DNA of 64,000 bases from Acinetobacter sp. ANC 4558. Its GTDB lineage: Bacteria; Pseudomonadota; Gammaproteobacteria; Pseudomonadales; Moraxellaceae. The notes under the pieces are model-generated. The model worked only from the letters and a program-made list of their open reading frames with translations, made no database searches and was not told the origin of the DNA. Below, piece by piece: positions 53,118 through 59,902 of the stretch (positions are counted from its first letter, which is position 1; each line of letters starts with the position of its first letter). Made by a program: the position numbers and the translations under genes. The stretch lies in the NCBI RefSeq assembly GCF_002135375.1, contig NZ_NEGH01000003.1:269999-333998 (forward strand). The letters are read 5' to 3'.

Positions 53118-53681
53118 ATGTCAAATAATCACGGTGGAAAGCGCGAAGGCGCTGGTAGAAAGTTTATTTACAATGAACCAACAAAGGTGCTCAGAGTTCC
53201 AGAGTCGCGCATTGTTGAAATTAAAAACTATCTAAAGAAAACATCAAGACATGACGATATATCTGATATTCGTCAAGTTGATCCAGTGACTCATGTTCAA
53301 ATACAGTTAGCTCATGAGCGTGTAGCTGCTGGCTTTCCATCTCCTGCTCAAGATTACGTTGATAAAACATTAGACTTAAATGAACATTTAATTCGAAATG
53401 CTGAAGCGACTTTTATTGTACGTGTTAATTCTCAGTCTATGCTAGGCATTGGAATTGATATTAATGATGAACTCATTGTTGATCGAAGCTTAGAAGCAAA
53501 ACACCGTGATATTGTCATTGCACTCCTTGATAATGATTTCACGGTCAAGCGGTTGATGATTGAAAGTGGCACATATTGGCTAAAAGCTGAGAATCCTGAA
53601 TTTTCCGATATCCACCTAACGGATGGTCAGGAACTTGTGATTTGGGGTGTTGTCACTCGTGTCATTAAGAATTTTAGATAA
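53118..53681 (+). CDS. umuD: UmuD-like LexA/S24-family protein (UmuDAb type)
   Basis: A 187-residue self-cleaving protein of the LexA/UmuD group. The cleavage site A-G is in ERVAAGFPSPAQDYVD near residue 75, the catalytic serine is in NSQSMLGIGI near 113, and the lysine is in DFTVKRLMI near 150. The N-terminus carries a basic GGKREGAGRK motif and a helical stretch, making it about 48 residues longer than E. coli UmuD. This resembles UmuDAb, which represses SOS genes in Acinetobacter. An umuC start follows at once but is broken. Confidence 0.88.
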   Translation: MSNNHGGKREGAGRKFIYNEPTKVLRVPESRIVEIKNYLKKTSRHDDISDIRQVDPVTHVQIQLAHERVAAGFPSPAQDYVDKTLDLNEHLIRNAEATFIVRVNSQSMLGIGIDINDELIVDRSLEAKHRDIVIALLDNDFTVKRLMIESGTYWLKAENPEFSDIHLTDGQELVIWGVVTRVIKNFR

Positions 53682-53815
53682 TGAAACATAAAAATAAGAT
53701 CTATGCACTCATTGATGTTAATAACTGTTATGTCAGTTGTGAGCTTGTATGCAATCCTAAACTGAACAACGTCTGTCATTCTTTTCCCTCATTATGGCCT
53801 ATCAATAAATTCTAA
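53681..53815 (+). pseudogene. umuC: truncated umuC
   Basis: The ATG at 53681 overlaps the umuD stop (TAATG). The frame reads KIYALIDVNNCYVSCELV and CNPKLNN, the start of a Y-family polymerase V subunit (UmuC), then loses resemblance at about 53771 and stops after 44 codons. A full UmuC has about 420 residues. The break is abrupt, so a deletion or insertion rather than slow decay is likely. It leaves umuD without an active partner here. Confidence 0.85.
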
Positions 53816-54148
53816 GTATAAATATTTCATTTCTACATTATTTTGGATAAAAAAAAGGAAAATATGGATATTTAAATCAAATAGCCTGACCTTAACATTA
53901 AGGGCTAAAATTTATTTAATGCTTTTATCTTGATTCAAGCAAGCCCTCCATAGGGATATGCTTTTAAGTTTGGATTACTAGTAGTTAATCTATAATTTCA
54001 GTAATTTGACGTTCAATCATAAACAAGTCAAAAATTAGTAAAAACTATTATCGCTTGATGATCTAATTTACTGGAATTAAAGATAAATTAAATAGATGCT
54101 GCTGTTTTTTGAATGAAGATTAATGACAGGGAATACGGATTTTATATA
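53816..54148. other. AT-rich stretch after the umuC break
   Basis: About 330 bases with no gene. It joins the umuC stub to the MFS gene and contains the MFS promoter. A loose inverted pair, AAGGGCT (53902-53908) and AGCCCTCC (about 53940), is present. Confidence 0.3.
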
Positions 54149-55504
54149 ATGAATATGATAAATGTAAGTCAAATAGTGGATGAAGCGCCAATGAATAAAT
54201 TTCATTGGTCTTTAATTTTTTTTTGCACGTTAATCATTATCTTTGATGGATATGACTTAGTTGTTTATGGGGTTGCATTACCCCTCTTAATGCAAGAGTG
54301 GTCCATAGATTCAATTACAGCAGGTATTATTGGGAGTGTTGCTTTAGTTGGAATGATGTTCGGTGCTTTTCTTTTTGGGAGTCTTGCTGATAAATACGAG
54401 CATAAAGGAGTAACTCGCAAAAAAATTATTATAATTTGCATTATGTTATTTAGTTTTTTTACAATGCTGTGTGGTTTTTCTGATAACCCAATTGAGTTCT
54501 CAATTTATCGATTTATTGCCGGTCTAGGTATTGGCGGTGTTATGCCAAATGTGATTGCGCATGTAGGCGAATTTGCACCTAAAAAAGTTAAAAGTTTCTT
54601 TGTTACACTAATGTTCAGCGGCTATGCTATTGGAGGAATGTTTGGTGCTGTACTGGGTTCAGCACTTATTCCAATGTATGGTTGGCAAATTATATTTTTT
54701 ATTGCTGGCGTTCCTCTTTTAGTTTTAATACCTATTTACAAATTCTTACCAGAATCGATTGAGTCGCTTGTTAGGCAAGGAAAAAGAAGTGATGTTATAA
54801 AGTATTTACAGAAAATATCTCCTCAATATAAATATCAAGATTATCATCAATATATACTCAACACGCCTATTAACCACAAAATGAACAGCCCTGTTTCTGA
54901 GCTCTTTAGCCAAGGACGCTTAATTAGTACTCTCATGTTTTGGCTTTCTATTTTCATGACATTACTAATGGTTTACGCCTTAGGAAGTTGGTTGCCTAAA
55001 CTTATGATTGAAGCAGGATATAATTTATCTAAAAGCTTATATTTTCTTTTTGCTTTAAATATCGGGGGAATGATAGGTGCAATCTTAGGAGGATTTTTAG
55101 CTGATAGATATAATATAAAATATATTTTGATTACTATTTTTTTATTAGGTGCTATTTCCCTATATTTGATGACATTTAAACTCCCTATCATTGCTCTTTA
55201 TATCTTAATTGCTTGCTCTGGGATGGCCTCTATCGGTGCACAAATCATCATTTCATCCTATATGACAAAATATTATCCCTCAAATATTCGCACTACAGGA
55301 ATTGGTTGGGCCTTAGGTTTTGGTCGACTTGGGGCAATCCTTGGACCTATTTTAATCGGATGGATACTTGTTTTAAATTTAAGCTATGAGTATTACTTCT
55401 TAGCTATTTGTATACCAGCAATAATAGCGATGGTTGCAATTATATTTGTTAACGATAAACGATCAGCATTCCAATTAAAATCTGTCCCAAATAGTCAATC
55501 TTAA
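54149..55504 (+). CDS. MFS transporter, aromatic acid:H+ symporter (AAHS) type
   Basis: A 12-helix importer of about 451 residues of the AAHS family (BenK/PcaK/MhpT group), which takes up benzoate-like acids with protons. Marks are FFCTLIIIFDGYDLVVYGVALP in helix 1 (written in parts: IIIFDGYDLVVYG), GSLADKYEHKG after helix 2, and RFIAGLGIGGVMPN in helix 4. The start at 54149 has GGA eight bases upstream; an ATG at 54113 would add twelve residues. A formamidase-like gene follows, so uptake and cleavage of an aromatic amide or ester may be linked. Confidence 0.85.
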   Translation: MNMINVSQIVDEAPMNKFHWSLIFFCTLIIIFDGYDLVVYGVALPLLMQEWSIDSITAGIIGSVALVGMMFGAFLFGSLADKYEHKGVTRKKIIIICIMLFSFFTMLCGFSDNPIEFSIYRFIAGLGIGGVMPNVIAHVGEFAPKKVKSFFVTLMFSGYAIGGMFGAVLGSALIPMYGWQIIFFIAGVPLLVLIPIYKFLPESIESLVRQGKRSDVIKYLQKISPQYKYQDYHQYILNTPINHKMNSPVSELFSQGRLISTLMFWLSIFMTLLMVYALGSWLPKLMIEAGYNLSKSLYFLFALNIGGMIGAILGGFLADRYNIKYILITIFLLGAISLYLMTFKLPIIALYILIACSGMASIGAQIIISSYMTKYYPSNIRTTGIGWALGFGRLGAILGPILIGWILVLNLSYEYYFLAICIPAIIAMVAIIFVNDKRSAFQLKSVPNSQS

Positions 55505-55563
55505 ACTCTCCCAGAATCAGCAAAATTACTTTACGCAACTCTAGATCATCTGAAGGTATTAAA

Positions 55564-56340
55564 ATGGATTTAAATGAAAACTTAACTGGTCACTACAATC
55601 ACAAAATAGCATTTGAAAACTTTGTAGAAATATTGAATAACTTTCAACAGAAAAGTCAAATTTTTGAATTTAAAAATAATTACGAAACATTTAGTTATGG
55701 AATACATGATCGGCAAAAAATAGATAAATTCCGCGCAAAAGGGACATCTAAGGGTAGTATTATCTTTATACATGGCGGATTTTGGCAGGCAGGTGGTAAA
55801 AATGATTATAGTTACATTGCTGAAACTCTCATTAATAAAGATTTCGACGTATATATGGTGGGATATCCATTATCTCCAGAATACAAAATTGATAAGATTA
55901 ATGAATCAATTCAAAGTGCTCTAGACTTTCTAACACTTGATGAAAATCTAGTTAAGCCTGTATGTTTGATTGGTCATTCTGCTGGTGCGCATTTAGCCAT
56001 TTTGTCCCATCAACACCCTTTAGTTCAATCGATTGTTGCAATAAGTGGTTTATATTATCTTGAGCCACTTATTGAAACGGTTCCAGATGAAAAATTATTT
56101 ATTAATCAACTTGATTATTTGAATTTAAGTCCTGGTTTAACCTTTTCATCATTGGAAAAAAATATATTTATTTGTGTAGGTGGTAATGAATTACCTGAAT
56201 TTATTGCTCAATCAGTTTTAGCTAGTGAGCATTGGCAGCTTGAGACATCAATAATTGATAATGAAGATCATTTTTCAATTCTCGATCATCTTTTTACTAA
56301 CACCAATCTGGTGACAGACTTCATAGATACATCTCACTAA
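55564..56340 (+). CDS. alpha/beta hydrolase, kynurenine-formamidase/esterase-like
   Basis: A 258-residue hydrolase of the hormone-sensitive-lipase/arylformamidase kind. The oxyanion HGGFW is near residue 75, the nucleophile elbow is GHSAGAHLAIL near 142, and the histidine is in NEDHFSILDHL near 240. It has an AAGG site before its ATG and follows the aromatic-acid carrier by 59 bases on the same strand. It may open a formyl or ester bond of an aromatic compound taken up by that carrier. No other pathway genes are nearby. Confidence 0.78.
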   Translation: MDLNENLTGHYNHKIAFENFVEILNNFQQKSQIFEFKNNYETFSYGIHDRQKIDKFRAKGTSKGSIIFIHGGFWQAGGKNDYSYIAETLINKDFDVYMVGYPLSPEYKIDKINESIQSALDFLTLDENLVKPVCLIGHSAGAHLAILSHQHPLVQSIVAISGLYYLEPLIETVPDEKLFINQLDYLNLSPGLTFSSLEKNIFICVGGNELPEFIAQSVLASEHWQLETSIIDNEDHFSILDHLFTNTNLVTDFIDTSH

Positions 56341-56755
56341 TATATATTATAAATATTCAGTAAACTATATAAGTGCTTATTAGCGCTTATATAGTTCGCC
56401 ACAATAAATGTATTAGAATCATATTTCTAATTCTGTAAAAAATACACTACTGTCTTGATTTAATATTACTTTAAGCCCACTTCTCTTTAGCTCTACGATT
56501 AACTTAACCTTGTAATCGTTTATCACTAATATAACCTACACAGCACATTGATATTAGTTGATACTTTTATAGAAGTTCCTTGACTAAATTAAATTGAAGT
56601 ATATTTATTAATATGACAAATCTATCAATAAAATATAATTGTGTTATTTAAAACAAATATTCATTTTAAAAAAAATTGCTTATTAATCAGAAATTAATTT
56701 ATTTTTTAATTAATTAATATTACATTAATATTTAATTATTTAATCAGGAAAAATC
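56341..56755. other. AT-rich gap with an endolysin relic
   Basis: 415 bases between the hydrolase and the outer-membrane protein gene. The middle holds a decayed endolysin tail (56463-56525, listed separately). The right third is very A/T-rich and carries the promoter of the barrel protein gene. Confidence 0.4.
56463..56525 (-). pseudogene. relic of a phage endolysin C-terminus
   Basis: Bases 56481-56520 match 34 of 40 positions with 58021-58060, the end of the intact prophage lysozyme gene. On the minus strand the relic reads DKRLQG, stop, VNRRAKEKWA, stop, against GKRLQGLVNRRAKEKELFLK in the intact gene. A leucine codon has become TAA, and nothing recognisable lies upstream. Confidence 0.75.
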
Positions 56756-57481
56756 ATGAAACACCTTTTCTTAACATCAGCTATTTTATTATCATTTTCA
56801 GGATTGGCTAATGCAAATAATGGTATTTATGCATCACTAAAAGCCGGGATTAGTGATACTAAATACAAAAATAGTGAAGATAAAAGAGTTTTTGATGGAG
56901 GAGTTTTAAGTCTTGAAGCTAAAAATAATGATCAGACGAAATCTATATACCCTAATATCTCAGCTGCAGTAGGTTTTGATTTTAGTAAAATTAGTAAAAT
57001 TAATGCTCGTGCTGAATTAGAATATACTTACAAGGATAAAGAGACATTCTCACCAACAATAGACAATGTGACTGCACGAGTTGGAAGCAATGTCTTTAGT
57101 GGAAAAGCTCCTGATGGATTTGTATTATTCAATAATGCACTAAGAAGCCAGTCCTTAATGGTTAATGGTTATTATGATTTTAAAAATACATCTAAATTTA
57201 CACCTTATGTGGGCTTAGGCATTGGTGCTACTAGAGTAAAAAACAAGCAGACAGAAATTTCCGTTAATGATTCCGTCTCTTCTACAGATACTCACTTCAC
57301 ATGGTCAGCTGGAGTTGGTATTGCTTACAATGTTACAGATAATGTTGCCCTTGATCTAAGCTATAAATATGTAGATGCTGGTAAGTTTAAATTTAATAAC
57401 TACGTACCAGATGGGAACTTCGATACTAAAGTTAAATTACATTCAAATGATTACTCTTTAGGTATTCGTTATAATTTTTAA
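56756..57481 (+). CDS. outer-membrane beta-barrel protein (OmpA/Opa-like porin fold)
   Basis: A 241-residue outer-membrane protein. A signal peptide covers residues 1-20 (ending GLANA). The rest is an eight-strand-type barrel with alternating hydrophobic strands (YVGLGIGATRVKN, FTWSAGVGIAYNV, VALDLSYKYVDAGKF) and a terminal YSLGIRYNF with the BAM-recognised phenylalanine. It has a good CAGGAA site. It lies between phage relics and the intact lysis genes, so it may be prophage cargo that alters the cell surface. No ligand can be named. Confidence 0.8.
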   Translation: MKHLFLTSAILLSFSGLANANNGIYASLKAGISDTKYKNSEDKRVFDGGVLSLEAKNNDQTKSIYPNISAAVGFDFSKISKINARAELEYTYKDKETFSPTIDNVTARVGSNVFSGKAPDGFVLFNNALRSQSLMVNGYYDFKNTSKFTPYVGLGIGATRVKNKQTEISVNDSVSSTDTHFTWSAGVGIAYNVTDNVALDLSYKYVDAGKFKFNNYVPDGNFDTKVKLHSNDYSLGIRYNF

Positions 57482-57496
57482 TAGCTATTAATATTC

Positions 57497-57521
57497 AAAA
57501 GCCCTCATTTAAGGGCTTTTG
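57497..57521. terminator. bidirectional terminator between barrel gene and prophage
   Basis: AAAAGCCCT and AGGGCTTTT flank a six-base loop. It ends the barrel gene on the plus strand and Rz on the minus strand. Confidence 0.85.
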
Positions 57522-57522
57522 T

Positions 57523-58005
57523 TTACTCAGGCCATGCATCACTTAATCGCCGTGCATCAGCTGCGTGTTTGTCAGCTTGTTCTGCCACGTATTGATATTG
57601 TCCAATGCATTCTTGGAGTATGTCGCTATTGGTATGGGCGTACTCAATAATGGTTTCTTTGGAAGCTGTGGACATACGCTTTGTGGCTGTATCGAGTTGC
57701 TTTGACATGCTATTAATAGTGGACTTAGCATGATTAACATCAATAATGATTTCTTGCATTTTGGCATTGTGATATTTCTCTGCTTCTAAAAGTTTGTCGG
57801 ACCATTCTTTTTCTTTGGATCTCGCTTCGGCTTTGGCTTGTTCAGTTAAGGCTTTAGCTTCGGCAACTTCGGTTTTGTATTTAACTTCTGCCTTAATCAG
57901 TTCACCACTCAAATGATTGGTATAAGCCAGTTGACCAAAGCAGATAAAAGAAAGGACCGCGATTGCGATCCAGTATTTATATTTCCACAGTAGGTACCAA
58001 TTCAT
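57523..58005 (-). CDS. phage i-spanin Rz
   Basis: A 160-residue inner-membrane spanin. One N-terminal signal-anchor helix (KYWIAIAVLSFICFGQLAY) precedes a long coiled coil rich in Ala, Lys and Glu (residues 35-110) reaching across the periplasm. It ends DARRLSDAWPE. The start overlaps the lysozyme stop by four bases (ATGA). The o-spanin Rz1 is encoded inside it in another frame. Together they fuse inner and outer membranes in the last step of lysis. Confidence 0.9.
   Translation of the reverse strand: MNWYLLWKYKYWIAIAVLSFICFGQLAYTNHLSGELIKAEVKYKTEVAEAKALTEQAKAEARSKEKEWSDKLLEAEKYHNAKMQEIIIDVNHAKSTINSMSKQLDTATKRMSTASKETIIEYAHTNSDILQECIGQYQYVAEQADKHAADARRLSDAWPE
57543..57767 (-). CDS. phage o-spanin Rz1, nested in Rz
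   Basis: A 74-residue lipoprotein read in a different frame within Rz. It has a lipoprotein signal MPKCKKSLLMLIMLSPLLIAC with the lipobox LIAC (residues 18-21), then a proline-rich stretch (CPQLPKKPLLSTPIPI). The nested position, lipobox and proline content are the marks of Rz1. It stops about 20 bases before the Rz stop. Confidence 0.85.
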   Translation of the reverse strand: MPKCKKSLLMLIMLSPLLIACQSNSIQPQSVCPQLPKKPLLSTPIPIATYSKNALDNINTWQNKLTNTQLMHGD

Positions 58006-58616
58006 TTTAAAAATAACTCCTTCTCTTTAGCACGACGATTCACTAAGCCTTGTAGTCGTTTGCCCCCTGCATTGACCCAACGATCAAAGTTATCTGCTGC
58101 TGCTTTGAAATCACCTGCATTTAATTTAGTTAATAAAGTACTACTCTTAAATGCAGTCTCGCCAATATTGTAAACAAGAGAAGCTAAAGCATCGAATTGG
58201 TTTTGTGTCACAACAATCGTAATGTACTTATCTAAACACGCATCAACCCAAAGACAATCAAGCTTTAACCATTGTTCCGCTTGTTCCTTGGTGCATGTAT
58301 CTCCTTTTTTAACGGGTTTCCCATTAATTTTGATTGTGCCAAAACCAATCGTCCAAATACCTGCCGAATCTAAGTATGCGTTTGCTCGGAAGCCTTCAAA
58401 CTCACGAATAAGTGCATATCCTTTTTCCGAGATATCACGTAAGCCTGTGACAGTAGTATTAAGCTTAAAGCCTATTAGGTTAGAAAATACTTCAAGTCCA
58501 TTTGCTGCAATAATCACATCACCTGCATCTACTTGCGCTTGTGTTAATTTTCCACCAGATATAGCACGAAGCCATGAATATGCCTGGGCAATTTGTTGTG
58601 ATTGATCAATATTCAT
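58002..58616 (-). CDS. phage endolysin, GH24 lysozyme
   Basis: A 204-residue muramidase that cuts peptidoglycan at lysis. The T4-type catalytic triad is visible in REFEGFRANAYLDSAGIWTIGFGT (residues about 70-93; glutamate in REFEG, aspartate in YLDSAG, threonine in GFGT). The C-terminal GGKRLQGLVNRRAKEK is typical. An N-terminal extension of about 60 residues (no signal peptide) may be a regulatory or wall-binding part. It lies between holin and Rz with a terminator upstream. Confidence 0.92.
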   Translation of the reverse strand: MNIDQSQQIAQAYSWLRAISGGKLTQAQVDAGDVIIAANGLEVFSNLIGFKLNTTVTGLRDISEKGYALIREFEGFRANAYLDSAGIWTIGFGTIKINGKPVKKGDTCTKEQAEQWLKLDCLWVDACLDKYITIVVTQNQFDALASLVYNIGETAFKSSTLLTKLNAGDFKAAADNFDRWVNAGGKRLQGLVNRRAKEKELFLK

Positions 58617-58635
58617 TTTACTTTCCTTTTGATAT

Positions 58636-58660
58636 AAAAAAGCCGCCTAGTGGCGGCATT
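58636..58660 (-). terminator. intrinsic terminator between holin and endolysin genes
   Basis: On the minus strand GCCGCC and GGCGGC flank a four-base loop and are followed by T6. It lies 20-44 bases before the lysozyme start. Confidence 0.85.
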
Positions 58661-58677
58661 GATAAGATTAGTAGGGA

Positions 58678-59064
58678 TTACCCTTGAATATCTTTTTTGG
58701 CTTTTTTAACTTCTTTAATGACTTCAACAATGGTTTTACCTTCCTGTCGGTCAATAAAATTAAATGTCCACCGTACAATTGCCCAACCTGGTAAACCGCA
58801 GACGAAAAAAAAGCCCCCAAGGGCTATCATTCCCCAAATATCAGTGACCCACTCATGCAACCCCCAACGAACAATGATGAATGCTCCACCTCCTAGACTC
58901 GAAACGATGGTACAAATCAAACCCACTGCCCATTCTTGAGGTGAGCGTGGAAATCTCATCATAATGACAACAGTTGCCACAAGTGCGATAGCAAGTGTGA
59001 CTGCAAGCGCTGCGCCATAAAATTTTAAGAAGGCAGTAAGACTACCTGTAGAGACTGGTTCCAT
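58678..59064 (-). CDS. phage holin
   Basis: A 128-residue membrane protein with three hydrophobic segments (about residues 14-34, 45-65 and 80-100) and a charged C-terminal tail rich in lysine (EVIKEVKKAKKDIQG). The size, topology and place directly before the lysozyme gene identify it as the holin that times lysis. It also looks like the putative 3TM holin type. Terminators flank it on both sides. Confidence 0.8.
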   Translation of the reverse strand: MEPVSTGSLTAFLKFYGAALAVTLAIALVATVVIMMRFPRSPQEWAVGLICTIVSSLGGGAFIIVRWGLHEWVTDIWGMIALGGFFFVCGLPGWAIVRWTFNFIDRQEGKTIVEVIKEVKKAKKDIQG

Positions 59065-59086
59065 ATTTTTCCTAATTTTTGGTAAT

Positions 59087-59119
59087 AAAAAACCCCGTTC
59101 TAATTAAAGAACGAGGTTG
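59087..59119 (-). terminator. intrinsic terminator after the lectin-like tail gene
   Basis: On the minus strand AACCTCGTTC and GAACGGGGTT form a stem with one G-U pair, followed by T6. Confidence 0.8.
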
Positions 59120-59137
59120 ATTGAGCTTTGTTGGGCG

Positions 59138-59899
59138 TTATGGAATAGCAAATTTAGACTTATAGTAACTTTCTAATTGCTTTAAGTATTCTGTATTCTC
59201 GGGCGCTGCTAAATCAATATTTAGACCACCCCATGCATATATCTTACCATTCATGTTTCTAAACCAATCCCACTCACCTGCTTTTAAACCAGTTAGTGGT
59301 GTAATCATAGCACCTGTTGTTTGAGCTCCATTTACTCGAATTTTTGCAATACCTTTAGAGTATGAAATAACTAATAAAGATGGTTTTGGAGCGGGATTTT
59401 GTAAAGTGCCATAATTTGCAGATAAAATCGTATTATTATCTGCTTCTGAGTTTCCGCGCATACGGACATTTGGTCCTGCATTATCAATTGAAATATGTAT
59501 AGAAGATAAGCTATCTGCCATCACCTTTCTAATAAATCTAAAATGTCGTGCAGCACTTGGCGATGCTTCAAAATAATGATCCAAAACAACAAAGAAAGTA
59601 AAATTGTTTGGATCAATGTCGAAATCTCCAGGATAAAAAACACTATTCCCTGCATAGATCCGTTCAAGAGCTTTTTCCCCTTTTTCATTAACTACAGATA
59701 TAAATCCGTTAGGCAATTCAGACATTGTACCTTTAGCCATATTTAAAATTTCTTTTGCATTTGGCGTATAGTACTCAGCATCATAATAAGCTTTAAATTC
59801 GGGAATGTGAGCAATCGCTTGACCCACTTTCGTTATTTCAACTTTACCCAGCGAAGTTGCTCCAACAGCAACATTTGATAATTTTTGAATAGTACGCAT
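59138..59899 (-). CDS. phage tail protein with lectin-like (LamG/ConA) fold, putative receptor binding
   Basis: A 253-residue protein encoded three bases after the tail fibre gene. The middle and end look like a concanavalin-type jelly roll (FTFFVVLDHYF, SLLVISYSKGIAKIRVNG, GKIYAWGGLNIDLAAPENTEYLKQLESYYKSKF-type ending, here residues 215-250). In many Acinetobacter phages such proteins sit at the fibre tip. It may bind capsule or another surface glycan. The N-terminal 60 residues are unrecognised. Confidence 0.65.
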   Translation of the reverse strand: MRTIQKLSNVAVGATSLGKVEITKVGQAIAHIPEFKAYYDAEYYTPNAKEILNMAKGTMSELPNGFISVVNEKGEKALERIYAGNSVFYPGDFDIDPNNFTFFVVLDHYFEASPSAARHFRFIRKVMADSLSSIHISIDNAGPNVRMRGNSEADNNTILSANYGTLQNPAPKPSLLVISYSKGIAKIRVNGAQTTGAMITPLTGLKAGEWDWFRNMNGKIYAWGGLNIDLAAPENTEYLKQLESYYKSKFAIP

Positions 59900-59902
59900 T
59901 AT

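Noticed and set aside
52844..57558. The 20-base direct repeat as prophage attachment core (attL/attR)
   Set aside because: One copy is the coding end of Rz inside the prophage, and no integrase is in view. A relic of a second spanin gene explains the repeat better.
58222..58605. 127-codon open frame antisense to the endolysin
   Set aside because: The endolysin has clear catalytic residues; the antisense frame has no recognisable feature.
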